DNA of 64,000 nucleotides, from the NCBI RefSeq assembly GCF_036785885.1, contig NC_092317.1, forward strand, positions 9,054,501 through 9,118,500. Direction: 5' to 3'. Under the pieces are notes generated by a model, which saw only the letters and a list, made by a program, of their open reading frames with translations, was not told the origin of the DNA and ran no database searches. Within the stretch, counting starts at the first letter, position 1. Each line of letters begins with the position of its first letter. Both the position numbers and the translations under genes were made by a program. Source of the DNA: Coffea arabica (lineage: Eukaryota; Streptophyta; Magnoliopsida; Gentianales; Rubiaceae). Shown here in pieces: positions 13,001-26,346 of this stretch.

Positions 13001-14594
13001 CCACAAAAGTTCAGTTCTTAAGCACTAAAGGTAACAAAAACTCTAGCATAACCACATAGTATGTCAGAATGTCGTGTTAAGGATTTTGATCAATCTTCTT
13101 TATCTAATATTTTCATGGAACCTAATAACAATAGTTGAAATTGATTTAACTTCAGACAAGATTGGAGCTTAACCTCAAATTCATATTGTCCAACTCCACT
13201 TCAGGAAAACTTTTCATCCCGAGCACTACATGCTGTATATGGTTACATTGTGGGAAATAATGCAAGCATAATGGTATCAACTGAACACTGCACCTGCTTT
13301 TCTTCACGTGAAGAGCTTGTGTCATCTTTCAACTCTCTAGGATTTTTAGGTGTTCCCTTGGAGCCGGCTGCAGGCATCCTTACTTCCTATTATCACCATG
13401 ACAATGAAAACTTTTACTAAGTCCCAGAGTGACTAACTCCACATCAGATAATAATGATGTGTCAAAGATGGAATGTGATAGAGAGACAAATACTGATGAA
13501 CCATGTACAGAGATCCATAAGAGAAGATAAAAAGGGTCCAGCATAAATTTAGGAAAAATATATGAGGAGTCAGGGTGTGCTTCTGTCCATCAGAATTTGA
13601 ATATGCATAACCAAGATGATAGACTTCACTAATCCTTAAACATCATCCTTGACAACTCATGGTTGATCCAAAGGTAGCAATAAGAAATGGAAATAAATAA
13701 CAATGTGGATCGACTGTTATCAAACAAGCAGCACAATTCACTTGATTAAGGAACAATTTTGCAAGACGACCGTCTGTTAGCCTGAAAATATAAACAGTCA
13801 ATACACTCAAATGCTCCCCAGGTTGTGAAACGCATTAACAATTACGTGACCATCTAACATCCCTAACTCCTCCGCCCCCCTTCCCAGCCAAACCCAAAAA
13901 AAAAAAAGAAAAGAAAAAGAACGAAACAAGAATCAACCTTTGCACTTAATAATCTGCCAAAATTAAGAAAAGACAAGGTACTCGACCATGCTTGCTCAGT
14001 AAAAAACAATAAGAACTCATCAAGCATATTGACATCAATTAACAACAAATTATTGCGGTCATATTAACAGTGTAACTTGTTTTTCTTTTTTTTTTTTTCC
14101 TTTTTTTACCAGAAAATATCTATTAAAACCCATTTCACATACCTAAAATAACAGACCAAAAAATTAAAACCTCTCTTCCATGAACACATGCATAAGCCAA
14201 AAAAATCAAAGCTTCAGTTCCAAATGCACAAGAAATTCCTCCACTATTCATTTAGCACAAAATTCAGGTACAAACTAATGATTCTGAAGGAAACCAAAAA
14301 ATTTGGCAACAGCTAAAAAATAGAGAAAAAGCAGCAGGTCACCTGTATGGCGATGATATCAGGGTCAAGATTCTCCACGAATTTACTGAACTCAGGCCAG
14401 TCATTCTTCGCTCTCAAAAGAAAGCTATTAGCATTCCACGTCAAGAACTTTAAAGGCTCCTTATTGTCGCCATTCTCTGAAGAGATTTCTGCAGTTTCTT
14501 CACCATCATTAACTGAGGAAAAAGGGGAAGAAGCAGAGACATTGGCTTTCTTGGAAGAGCCATCTTTTTCCACTGGTTTAAAAAATCTCTTCAT
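6465..14594 (-). CDS. APE1L: AP endonuclease APE1L (ExoIII/EEP family), nine exons, 364 aa
   Basis: Apurinic/apyrimidinic endonuclease of base-excision repair that cuts DNA beside abasic sites and trims blocked 3' ends. Exons in transcription order: 14343-14594, 13294-13386, 12471-12615, 10710-10911, 9483-9561, 8576-8637, 7603-7689, 7357-7460, 6465-6535. All have GT-AG junctions and compatible phases, totalling 1095 bp. Active-site motifs: WNANS (W53, N54), the metal-binding Glu of IAIQE (E85), NTYVPNN (about 185-191), CGDLN (D227, N229) and GSDHC (D347, H348). An acidic serine-rich linker (about 11-46) precedes the catalytic fold. Length and the MKRFF start agree with Arabidopsis APE1L (At3g48425). 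Introns are long, and intron 8 carries microsatellites. The gene is divergent from RRP45. Confidence 0.95.
6655..6728. repeat. Compound CA/TA/GA microsatellite in APE1L intron 8
   Basis: Runs of CA, then TA with interruptions, then an uninterrupted GA run of about 13 units ending near 6727. It lies between exons 8 and 9 and produces spurious open frames on the minus strand. Confidence 0.85.
7027..7076. repeat. Long poly-C tract followed by poly-A in APE1L intron 8
   Basis: About 27 consecutive C residues, then ctctttcc, then about 16 A residues. Homopolymer G/C runs of this length are rare in plant DNA, and the exact length may be a sequencing or assembly estimate. Confidence 0.85.
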
Positions 14595-16679
14595 CTCTGA
14601 AAAGGGTCGAATTCTCTACTCAAAAACTCGAATCCTAGCTGTTTTTTGGTCCTTTTTAAGGAGTTCTACACTATATGACGAGCAGAGACTGGACTGTACA
14701 AACGTATACGATTATGTTAGTACTTTTTTGGTAGTGAATAGTGGTACCGTACTATATTGGGGCGAATGGGGGAAAGGATACAACTTTGGGTAATACAAAT
14801 ATTGCCCCTGGAATTGTCTTCTATTGTGCATATTGTCCCCTGAAAGTTTTTTTTTTTATAACTTTGAAGAGCTAAATAACTTCTTACAAAGAAACTAAAT
14901 ATAGGTGAGAAACCTTCATTACATCAAAATTCAACAAACTTCTAATCCTATCAGTGGGATAGACGACTGTTAAATCCCTAGATTTTGGCTTAAGTTTGCT
15001 CTAGTTGAATTTGTGTGGACATATTTCATTGAAATTAATCGCATTTTATATACTATTATCATTGGATAAATTTAGAAATGATAATATAGGCTCGAATGCT
15101 TATGGTTTGAATATCCAATGAATATCTATGAATACCTTTCTTAATATCTAGTTTTAAATTAAATTTTTAAAAAATAATATATGAATTCAATGGTAATATA
15201 AATACAACCTAATTACCATTTTTAAAACACAAAATCAACATTCAATAATTGTTAGGTAAAATAATTATGAATTAATAGAAAGGATGAAATATCATCAAGT
15301 AATTCTATTTGTTTGAAAGGAAAAAATGCATTTTTATTCCCAATGTTTAAGGTGTTAATCAATTTCGTCCATAAAGTTTCATACAAAACACATTTCATCA
15401 TCATAATTTTGTAATTTTGACCAAATTTGTCCCTAAAGTTCATATAGAACACATTTCATCCTCATAGTTTTATAATTCCTACCAATTAAGGACAATTAAA
15501 GGATTGTTAATCAATTTAGACATAATATCATCACATGTCCCATTAATAATTGTATTATTAATACTTAATTCAATTATTGATTAAATTATAGAAATAACAA
15601 TAATTGTTTTTTGGATAGGAGACTATCTCTTTTTTTTTTTCCTTTAAATTGTGATATGTTATATTTGAGACTAAATAAATAGATTGAAAGATAAATAGAT
15701 AATTGAAAAACATAGATATAATGCAACAAAACAAAATTTTGCAAATAAATGACAATCCAAACCATTCATTCTTTTACATTAATATTTTTCTCCAATTAGT
15801 TATAATGGGTTTGTTTGATATTTTTCTTCAATTGGCTATATTGGGATTGTTTCTTTCCCACTGATTTCATTTTCTTTGGATCTTTTTGTTCGATTGTGAT
15901 TAAGAAGAGAGTAATGGTAGTTAAAAATTTCTTAGTTTTTTTTTGTACTAAAATGAGAAAGTGAATTAAGAAAAGATTTTTTAAATTTTTTGTTGATCCA
16001 TTGTTGTCTTTTTACTAATGGGCATGTTGTGATCAAGTGGCGCTATCCCATTTAAATTGCCTGACAATCTACCAACTGTCCTCGATTAGCCAAATTTAGG
16101 AAACGATGAGGATGAAATGTGTTTGCATAAAACTTGAAGGATGAAATTAATCAAAATTATAAAATTATAAGGATGAAATATGCTTTACATGGAACTTTAA
16201 GGATGAAATTGATTAACACCTTAAATATTAGGGATAAAAAGTGTATTTTCCCTTGTTTGAAATTTGTCTATACTTAAAGTTTTATATGCTTAAACCTTAT
16301 TTACCCTAATTTTTTTTTAATTTAAAAGTTTGTACAAATTACTTTGAACTTGACATGTCACGGACCTCTAGATAGAGAGGGGTGCCATGGAGAACACAAT
16401 TTTGGAATCTTTTTTATACCTAAATTAATTATTGAAAGATGTTTTAAAAAAACTAGTAATTTTAAGTTGATTTGAAATTTTTTATAAGTAATACAATATT
16501 ATAAAACGTAAAACAATCTGGGTTTGGGGGCATATGTAGAATAGAAACTAGTAACCGTAGAAGAAATTATTTGCACTTTGGGGGCCTAAATAACAGTTTG
16601 GTCAGACATGGGGAGCTAAATTGATAATATCCCCATGTCCCCAATTTTCTGGCATTCCCTGTCATTAACTTGCTGCCTT
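14595..16679. promoter_or_regulatory. Divergent intergenic region between APE1L and RRP45
   Basis: This 2-kb region separates the APE1L start codon (14594, minus) from the RRP45 leader (plus). It should hold both promoters. Nearly half is the Mutator-like element at 15319-16252. The remainder is AT-rich with no recognisable gene. Confidence 0.5.
15319..16252. mobile_element. Non-autonomous Mutator-like element in the APE1L/RRP45 intergenic region
   Basis: A 934-bp element with long inverted ends. The left begins GGAAAAAATGCATTTTTATT; the right, reversed, begins GGGAAAATACACTTTTTATC. Both continue into a shared AAGGTGTTAATCAATTTC segment and related repeats of tttcatcctcat. It is flanked by the direct repeat TTGTTTGAAA (15309-15318 and 16253-16262), matching the 9-10 bp duplication of Mutator-type elements. 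No transposase is inside. It separates two divergent genes. Confidence 0.75.
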
Positions 16680-16688
16680 AAACCCTAA
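16680..16688 (+). promoter_or_regulatory. Telo-box (AAACCCTAA) upstream of RRP45
   Basis: An exact AAACCCTAA lies about 200 bp upstream of the 5'-UTR intron. Telo-boxes are known in plants from promoters of ribosomal-protein and RNA-processing genes, which suits an exosome subunit. That it is functional is inference. Confidence 0.5.
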
Positions 16689-16689
16689 C

Positions 16690-17510
16690 TTCTAAAACCC
16701 CTTCCCAACGGACAACTACCCACCCCCTTCTTTCTCGCCGGTGGCCTCCGCCCCTGCCCTTCCACCGCAGCTCAGCCTCGCCCACCACCGGACATTGCTA
16801 CTGAACTTCAACTTCTTCCATAATCGACTCTAGGAAGCAATCAGCACTAAGCTCTTCATAGCAAAGCTGAAGAATTCATCTTTATTCTAGTTGTCTAGTG
16901 AGTGCAATTCTTATTCTTTGACAATTTTTATGCATTTACACATTCGAATGTGTCTAAATATTTCTTTTTCGCAATTCAGAACGTAAATTGGGAGCCAAAA
17001 TGGCACCTTTATTAATAATAAATAGTAGTAATGAGAAATGGCGGCAGCAACCCTCTTCAGTTCATGGCATTTTCTGTTATATATTATTCAATGGTGTATT
17101 TTTATATTAATTTCGTGCTTTTGTAAAATTGGGCTGGGTAAAATAAGTTGGTTGGGGCTTTGCTGGATGAGAAAATTCGTGTTTCATTTATATATTGAGT
17201 TGCGTTTTTGGATATATCATACACTCCTGACTTGTTTCTTTCATTGCACAAGATCGAGCTTTTAGGTCTCCTAGATTTATACAATGAATCTGTGGGATTG
17301 GTTTTTTCATTTTTTTTCACATGTAAGCGATTTGAGAATGTAGTATTTTAGTCGATTTTAAGGTTTAGTTATACAAATACTTGATTATCTGCTTCTTATT
17401 TGTCTGCATGTCAGTGTCTTTTTTGGTTTCCGGGCTAAATTTACACCTAGCCAGTAATGAATTAAGTTCCATTTTCATGGTATGATATGTTTCCTGGGTA
17501 ATTTGCACAG
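16690..17510 (+). other. RRP45 5' UTR exon and leader intron
   Basis: A CCT-rich leader ends at a GTGAGTGC donor at 16898. An acceptor TTTGCACAG at 17510 is followed by only 6 bases before the RRP45 ATG. A leader intron fits the absence of any coding match here. Confidence 0.55.
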
Positions 17511-17516
17511 TGAAAG

Positions 17517-20500
17517 ATGGAGCAGAGATTAGCTAATACGTGGCGGATGACGGTGAATGAGAAGAAATTCATTGAGACTGCCTTGCATTCTGACCTTAGA
17601 ATAGATGGTCGACGGCCATTCGATTATAGAGAGCTTACGGTCAAGTTTGGTAGGTGAGAATCATTTAAAAAAGTGCAATATTAAGATTGAATGGGTGCCT
17701 TTTGCTCATTACTGCACATCATCCTGCATAATTCATAGAATATGAACTCATGGTGTTCTATTTCTCTCTAAGAATTGGATTCAGCTGTTAGAACCAGTTG
17801 ATATTCCCACTTCTCACCCCCTACATTAAAGTCATGCAACTTCTATTGGTCCTTGAAATTTTTATCTCCTCTCGAACCATCGTGCTGGCTTTAGATTGTT
17901 TCTGGTTTTAGCTATTTACCTTATTTAGTGGTTTGGAGACATCAGAAGGTGAAGCAAAAGACACAGGATAAATGAAATGAGTGGGAGAAGTATCATGACT
18001 TCCTTTAACTTCGCTCTTCCCTTTTATTTGTGCTGTACTCAAAGCTTTTCTGAGGATGATCGTGGAATAATTAAAATTGAAGTCACACTATATAACCATT
18101 TAATCGATTGAGTTCCAAAAGTATAATGGTTACGTCTTCCAAAGAAAACTAGAGTCCTTTTGTGTTCCATAATACACCTGAGTGTTTTATATTTGCTATG
18201 AGTAACAATTATGAAATGACCAAGCTTTGATCCAGACACTATTCCAACGCGTGCGTCCTTCTTTGTATTCTCTTTTCTGAGAAAAGATGATTGATGTATT
18301 AGCCTTGAGGTCAAGCTAAATATGCAGAAAATGAAAGGAAAGGTGGTGATACGTAGTATTAGGACTTCCAACAATTTTCCTATCAGTATTGTTTTTCCTG
18401 TTGATTGTATAGTAAATTGTGCCAATTTTCTGCATTTCAGTTGGACTATAGAAGTATTATAAGTAAAGATGCATTTCCAGTTTTCATAATCTGTTTACCC
18501 GATTTGGTTAGTTTGTATGGTATTCTACTACTTTTAGCATTTGATTGTGTAATAATTACAACACCTGATGCCATGATAGAATTATAGGTTCTTTTATGTT
18601 CAATGATCGACTTATTTCCATATTTAAATGACATTTTTTTCTAGGGCATAATGGTTTACAGATATATAAAATTTGGAGTTTTTGAGGTATTCTTACAAGT
18701 TTTTAAAACCTTATGCATATAAGTTTTGTGTTTTATCTACTATGTGTCGCATATACTTGCCCTAACTTTTAATAGAATGTGTGAGAACAGATTGTTTTGA
18801 CTCTGAAGTTTACCAAGTGCAGAGAAGATGGCTCATCAGAGGTGCAGCTGGGCCTGACACATGTCATGGGATTCGTGAGTTCCCAACTGGTGCAGCCTTA
18901 TCGAGATAGGCCGAATGAAGGAACCCTTTCAGTCTACACAGAGTTTTCGCCCATGGCTGACCCTTCTTTTGAGGCGGGTCGTCCTACAGAATCTGCTGTA
19001 GAATTGGGGCGTGTGATAGACCGTGGATTAAGGTGAAATCTCCTTTCCTTTAATTGTCTAGTATCTCAAGGAGACTTGGTTCACTGAGAATTAATGATCT
19101 TTTTTGGCTAGGAAGTATCTGCTAAACAGGTTTGTAGAAGCATTGTGATATTGACTTGTAAATTGTGGAATATAATTCATCTCATGACTTGACAGTGGTG
19201 GAGAAACCAATTTTACCTCAATTAAGGAAAACTGTTAGAGAATAAATCATCTCTAATCATATGCGTCAGCAAATATCAGATACCAAATGTTTTCTTGGTT
19301 TTCTAATACCTGTATCGAGCCTTGGTTTTCATTTTTCCAATCTGTAAATCTTAATGACATAAGTTGTATTCACCTTGCAATTGAATGAGCATTTCAAGTG
19401 ATATTGAAATTATAGAAATATTGAGACTTTTGAAATCTACTCCCCTTTCGAGTTCTTAAATGTCTTTATTATATGGATCAGAGCATTGTGCAAATTTAAT
19501 ATTTGATCTGGATTTCTTTATACTCAATTTAGTTTGAACGACATTGCAGAGAGAGCAGGGCTGTAGATACAGAATCACTGTGTGTTGTTTCTGGGAAGTT
19601 TGTGTGGTCAATTCGTATCGATCTGCACATTTTAGACAATGGAGGGTAAGCTGTAAAGATATGCTATTCCTGTATGACAAAATAGTCCATCTCTTTCTAT
19701 TGGGATTTCATTGGTCATTCATAACTTTTGGGTTTTCCTTTCCTGTGCAACAGAAATCTTGTTGATGCTGCCAACATTGCTGCTTTAGCTGCTCTCTTGA
19801 CATTCCGGAGACCTGAATGTTCACTAGGAGGAGAAGATGGTCAGGAAGTCATAGTACATCCACCCGAGGTACAGCTATTTTTTTCTTCCTTAATCTCCAA
19901 TCTCCTTCTGATGTGATTGAATTGGATAATTAGCTAACAAGTGAAGTTTGTACTCTATCCCAGAAAGACTGTACCATGCTATAATTATTTTGACCTTATG
20001 TGGTATTATCATGGAAAGTGGAAGTCTTGTTTGTGGTAGAGATTAAACATTTTTTATGCTTTTGTTGGAGATGAAGTTCAGGCTTGGCCTTGCTTTATTA
20101 TTATTATTATTATTTATTCCCCTTCTTCCCCCCTGTTTTTAGACACTGCATGATGTTGGTTTGCAAATGATGCAGATTAAGAAGTCTTGTACCTTTCAAT
20201 TTCTTTGCACTATTCATATTCAAAGTGAAAACAGTATCAATTTAGTCTGTCAAAAAAGTTTGCAAATGCACCGTTAGATTTCTATTCCTTTTAAATTTTC
20301 TCAGATATCTATTGCTCAAAAAAGCTTTATACCTTCAAATTGGTACAAAATGAGTTTTTCCTTGCTGTGTTTATATTTCTTATGAATGCACTTCCTATAT
20401 TTGCTTTCTATATTTTACTAGCAATTCGTTTGTAGGTTTGTTGGCTATGCTATAATGTCTTGGTCATGCATCCAACTAGCATGCTAATGTTGAGTTGCCT

Positions 20501-23500
20501 TTTCTGTGCTACTTTGCTTTTCTTTCTGTCACTGATTCAGCTGGTCGAGTGTTGGAGATGTAAACCGATTTGCACCAACTATCATCTTGTCACAAAATGC
20601 TCTACTGCTGGAATAAAGATGCCATATTATCTTCTAACTGTTGTACCATGGTGTCTCATTGTGTCTCTTTGAACGGTTTAATTGTGATGTGCTTATATTC
20701 ATGTCTACCACATTTGGTCTGCATGTTTACCATTTGATGTTTGTTCAGATGCCATTATTTTTCCTGTGTTGTTCTGGGAAGTTGAGTGGCTTGACCAACC
20801 TTCTTGGGGATGTTGGTTTCTTTGCCACTTTTCTTTTTTCTTCTGATCAATCATTGTGTATTTGTGTTTTCTAGCAGCGATCATCCTTTATTTGCTAACA
20901 TAGACTAAAGTTTTTGGTGATTACATTGAATGGTTGCTATGCTCTGGACAAAATAATAAGTTCTTATTGTTGTGTGCATGTGCACTTTGCTTCAATATAG
21001 AGCATGGTACACTTTGTACCAGTGAAGCTATATGATGGAACCTGTCAGAACTTCATATGTATATTGACATCTTCTAGGATTGAACTGGTTTATCCCTTCA
21101 TTGTTTTCTCTTTCTTGTTGTTCGAGTTTATGCATGGATTCATATTTAGAAGCCTATATTTTGCCTGACGTGCTTGTACCCAATTTCACATGGCGAATCA
21201 CTCATCCTTCTGAGGGAAAGTGAAAGCAGGAGAGCAGCTTAGCTCGTGGCCTGGTCTGCCTGCCATTAGTTGCTAGTGCTTTGTAGATAGTTACTTTAGG
21301 TTTTTGTTGATGCTACACAAAAATATGGTGTCTCTCTATTATTGAATCTGTTCTCCACCCCCAGGCCCTTCCCCCTTCCCCCCCCTCCAACAAAAAAAAA
21401 GGTATGCGCACATGCTTGGATCCTAATATTGTTCTATTGTTGCTAAAATTATGAATTTAACTCAGCAGCCATTTGCTTAAGAATCTGTTGGAAAGATTAA
21501 TTGGAAAGCTTTCTGATTTAGTTCTTTAACCTGCTGAAATACATAAGAATGGCAGTTGCTTTATAAGATCCATGAGGTACTTGTAATCAGAAATCCAATG
21601 CAGTCAAAATGCAATCTGGGGTAGTGGTGTCCATTTTTCATGTCCTTTACTTTTCTCTCTGCTTTTATGCTATCAAGGAATGCTGATTTGGTTTCAATGG
21701 GTGAAAAGATGTATGCCTTGCAAATTTTGACATGTAGACTGTACTGCAGCTGCATTTCTGAGCATTTTCTAATCTATTTGACTGCTTAGAAGGATAGAAG
21801 AAGTTGGATAAACAAGCTATCTTCATTGAATCCCTTATTCTGTTACTGTTTGTAATGCGATTTTGCATTTTATATTTCTGGTCTTTCTTTTTCAAAAATA
21901 TATTGTCCGGGTGACTGGAAATCAAAAGCTTTCATAGTTAGAAATTTAGGAAAAATGTGCTAGAGCAAGGCTCATACATTACTTTCAAAATGAGCTCCTT
22001 ATTTCTTGTGCCTAGAGATTAAACTTCTGTTGTTTGAAATAGTATTATTCTCTGTTTGACAGGTAAGGGAGCCACTTCCTTTGATTATACATCATCTACC
22101 TGTTGCAGTAACCTTTGCATTCATCGGCGATGAAAATATGGTGGTAGGAAAAATGAATACCTTATTGGTTTTATAAATGTTTTCCTTTTTAATGATTCCA
22201 TTTTCCTATAAAGTTCATCTCTTGCTAATACATCAGATGCTGCTAGGTAATAGACCCCACACATTTTGAAGAGGGTATTATGGGAGGAAGATTGACTGCT
22301 ACGCTTAATGCTAATGGGGATTTATGTGCAATACAAAAGGCTGGGGGCGATGGTGTTATGCAGAGTGTCATCATGCAGTGCTTGCGCATTGCTTCGGTGA
22401 AGGCAGCGGATATTACAGCAAAGATAAGGAAAGCTGTAAGATAGTCTTTTCCAAATTGTCTTGACCATGAAATTATACGACTGTTGTCTATAGATACTTA
22501 TACAACTTTTGCAAGGGCTGTTGGCTTATTTTTCTGGTAATTGTTATCTGCTGTTTTCCAGTCCCCTTTTTCTCCTTGTTGCTATTAATTCTACTTCCAA
22601 CTTTAACAGGAAAGAGGCACTTAGTTGCCTATATGGTTGGCTTTGTTTGAAGCTGTTATAATATGAGGATTTGATGTTATGAGCAGTGGAGAAATTTTAA
22701 CCACATGCGTCTGCTTGTCCGCCTCATTCCTTTCTTTATGTCCTTTCTCTCTCTCTCTCTCTCTCCCTTTTGTTACTCAGCTGACTGCAACAAGTGTGTT
22801 ATCATATGATGGTTTAGGCTTTGATCATGTTGTAGAAATTTCTTCATTTCTCTCCTTGCTTAACACTTTCTCAGCTGTTGGTTTTCTTTTTTTCCCCCTG
22901 TTTTTGTCCTTGCAGCCATTATGTTAAATTCCCATTTTATTTGTAATATAGTATTTGATACCCTTCTGTGATTGGGAATTTATATCACCACTTTCTGAAG
23001 CATCTTTTTGCTAATATTTTTTTATTCTTTGTGTATTACGTGGCTTTGGGTGTATATAGTTGTAGTCGACCATGGTGCATTATTTCTTTTTGCTAGATAT
23101 GTCCCTAAATTGTTTGGTAGCTATGGATTATTGTGATTATGACCTGTGCCTTTTGAGTATGAGAAGGTGCTTTTCTTGCAACCTAATTTTGACTTCCTCT
23201 GCAGGTTGACTCATATAACACGGAAAGAGCACTAAGCAAGATCAGGCGGCAGCCTGCTAGTGTGGCTGTACAAGTTACTGAACCTAATCAGATAGAAGTT
23301 AAGGAGCTCATAAGCAAACATAAGGAGAAATTGATGTTGAAATCAGAAGAGGGTGGTGCAAGTCACAGTGATGACATGGAAATTGAAGCCCAATCATCTG
23401 AACAAGATAAAAGTAGAAGGAGAGATAGCACCTCAAAGAGTTTTGTCGGTGGTCCCTTGAGTTGGTAAACAGTTAACCATCCACACTTCATAATTTCTGT

Positions 23501-25136
23501 ACCTTGGTTTCGTTAGGAAATCATCTCTTAAAGTACTTTCTAGACATCACTTGAACTTGCAAATGAATGTAGAGTGGGATACATTGACATCCACATGTAA
23601 GCTATGGTTTTAGTATGGTTACTCTTGTATCAAGTTTGATTGTGAGTGCAGGCATTATCAATCAGGCCATGTTGTGGCTGCAAAAACCATGTTGTTCCCG
23701 GAGGCAATTTTTTGTAAATATCGGAATGATCTGGAGAATTCTTGCTGTTTTAAAAATTATTTCCTATTCTTGATATTGACCTTAAATTTTTTGCCTTGAG
23801 ACATGTTTTCTCATTCATACTTCAAATGTTTCATTGCAGGCTAAAGCTGTGTGTCTGTATGTACAGAAGCGTCTGCTCGACTTCTCTAACAATTGGTTTC
23901 TTCTTTTTGATTCCTGCAGGGATCCCTACTCAAAAGGTGTAGATTTTGAGGAATTGCAAGCCTCTATTGCTTCACGTGGTATTTGGATCTTTTCTTAGTA
24001 CTGATTGAACTCTTTTATTGGTGGATGAGTACCCCTAATCATTGTGTCATAACAAGTCTCAGCACATCAAAAGCTGCAAAATAGGGGAGTTTGATGTGCA
24101 TTATACGACTAGACAGATAAATTGCACCAAAAGATCTCATGAAACCTTCAAAATCTGCAGGAACCTTTATAGTTCTGCAGAAGTATGTATTTGTCACTTA
24201 GCCACCTTCTTTTTTGTCGACTAGGACTAATTCAGCATTTAACATGATACTCTACTGCTGTGACTAATCAAGATCATCATAAAATTTACTTGATCTTCAA
24301 CACATGGACAGAAAGGAATACTTAAATCCTTGTGAGAAAGCAATAGCCTTCCTACTGAGAAAGCAGAAGAAAGTCCTAATATTATGCCACTGTACGCATA
24401 CTAAAATTCATTTCATATGACTACACTTGGAATGGTTAACATCATTAGCAAAATTTGAGCTGAGCATCTGCCATTTCAATTCACAATGAAATTCCATTCC
24501 TTTGTTTTGTTAGATCTGTTAATGGCTTTCTTCTCTTGAACTGAACACCGAACCTACCAAACTACCACAAAGAACCTATTGTCAGGGCCTGATAATCTTC
24601 ACAGTACAGGCACAAGTTTTTCAACTCGGCCACTATCATATTGTTTCAAAAATTGAATTAAAGGGAGAAAAAAAAATGGGGTTAAGGAAGAGATCAATTG
24701 AGATATAGAATCTCCACATACTTCTCGTGTTGAGGTTGTAAGAAGTGGAGAAGCTTCTGTATTGTAACTGAACTGAGGTTAAGGAAATTGCTTGTTTTTG
24801 ATAGACTGCATGCAATGGTGCTTCAGGATCCTGAAGCTGTGTTGCATTTTGGTGTTCCTTATGCTTAACAGCTAAATGGTTGAGACTGTTATATTAATGT
24901 AGCTTATCTGATGCACAGTGAAGGTGGCACCTGTAGAGAAGCTAGAGAAATCAAGATCTGATGAGCCATACAAAGGAGAATCACCTAAATTACTTGCTGA
25001 CAGCAGTACCTCCCTTTTGTCAGATGAAAAGGCTGCAACTGGACTACAAATAGAAAAAGAGAAGACTTTGAAAGATGCTGTGAAGCCTAAGCACAAGAGA
25101 AAAAAGAAGGCATCAACGAACACAGATGCAAGTTAG
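17517..25136 (+). CDS. RRP45: Exosome complex core subunit RRP45 (CER7/RRP45 type), nine coding exons, 454 aa
   Basis: RNase PH-like subunit of the nine-member RNA exosome ring, which processes and degrades RNA 3' to 5' in nucleus and cytoplasm; in Arabidopsis the RRP45B copy (CER7) affects cuticular wax. Coding exons: 17517-17653, 18823-19032, 19550-19645, 19754-19868, 22063-22143, 22247-22435, 23205-23464, 23920-23978, 24919-25136. All have GT-AG junctions and consistent phases, totalling 1365 bp. Landmarks are MEQRLANTWRMTVNEKKF, the RNase PH core with SSEVQLGLTHVMGF and FTEFSPMADPSF, LHILDNGGNLVDAANIAAL, and a charged tail ending KPKHKRKKKAS. Like its orthologues it should be structural rather than catalytic. 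A 5'-UTR intron (about 16898-17510) precedes the start. Intron 4 (19869-22062) is the longest. I cannot say whether it corresponds to RRP45A or RRP45B. Confidence 0.95.
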
Positions 25137-26346
25137 CTTCATCTAGATTATGAACGCTTATAGAAAGGAATATCAGCAGCTTGAACAATTGTTTTCTGCT
25201 ACTTCTCGAAGTCATTGGAGGAACAACATGACTTTCAGCTGTCAGTATGAAAATGGATACTCAAAGATACTGCGTGATGCTCCTGGTTGGTCGAATGTAA
25301 TTGAAGCACCAAGGAGTTGTCCATTCTGCCAATTCTCGCACATGGCTTTAGCTTTGTACTCCAACTCGGATGTTCATTTAACCAAGTTGGTGGACTTGTT
25401 GTAAAGATCTCCAATGATTCTGCAGCTGGAGTTGCTGGGTGACATATTTTGCTCAACAGTTTACTAATCCTTGTGGCATTGTAGATGATGTTGGGAAACA
25501 AAGGTCAAACATTAATCCTTGTTCTTGGTTCCTCTCTGTCTAGATTGATATGAGTAGAATTTGTAGCCAGAGAGCAGAAAAGCATGAATTTTGTATTCTT
25601 TTGAAGTGATGACTATCATTTTCTTTGTTGGCTATATTAGTATCGCATGCTTGGTTCATTTCCTGATTGCTAGTGCTGTTTCTTGCTGTTGCTTCTCGTG
25701 ACCAAGGTGAATTTTCTTTTTGATTCGATGTAATGCATAAATGTGTCTGTACAATTGCTGGACATCTAATTTCAGTATTAATTTGGTTGCGAAATTGCAA
25801 TCAAACTTAGATCAGGACTAGAGTTTTCTAGAGTTTTTTCCTTTTGTTTTTATTCTTTTTTAAGAAATAAGATAACTTTTTTATCCCTCATCTTCTTGTT
25901 TCCCAATGTTAAAAAAAAACCAAGTTATTTGATAATGTTCTGAACAATTACCAATTGTTCAAGCATAATTGGGAACTTTTCTTCCAATTTTCTTCGAAGG
26001 TATTTTTTTGAAATTTGCTTTTGCAACCTTTGAAGTTTTGCAAGATGGGCTTCTGAAAATCTATAGAAGATAATACGTTTAGAGCTTTGAAGAAAAATAA
26101 AAATCTACCAAAATGAGAAAATTAAACTTTTTTTTTAATCATCTTTGGATACGAAGAGGAAAAATGCATAAAAACTTTGTCCCTGAAATAGGGAACCCAA
26201 GAAACTCTTTTAAGAATACAACACCCTACATGTGTGGCTAAGCTTCCTTGGCAGTGGCCTAAGAAAACCGTTATGTTCCAACCAACCAACCAACCAAAGG
26301 GAATCTAAAAAGTTCCGTACAAAGAAGAACAAGACTCAAGATTTCA
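25137..26346 (+). other. RRP45 3' region and CBBY promoter/5' UTR
   Basis: About 25137-25800 is transcript-like non-coding sequence following the RRP45 stop and is probably its 3' UTR; the 84-codon open frame at 25150 matches nothing I recognise. From about 25830 the DNA is T-rich intergenic. A (CCAA)-type repeat at 26278-26297 lies just upstream of the CBBY start, probably in its leader. Confidence 0.5.

Noticed and set aside
14347..14793. 148-codon plus-strand open frame
   Set aside because: Antisense to APE1L exon 1; no family resemblance.
25150..25404. 84-codon open frame after the RRP45 stop
   Set aside because: Lies in the expected 3' UTR, lacks recognisable domains and is not conserved in RRP45 proteins I remember.
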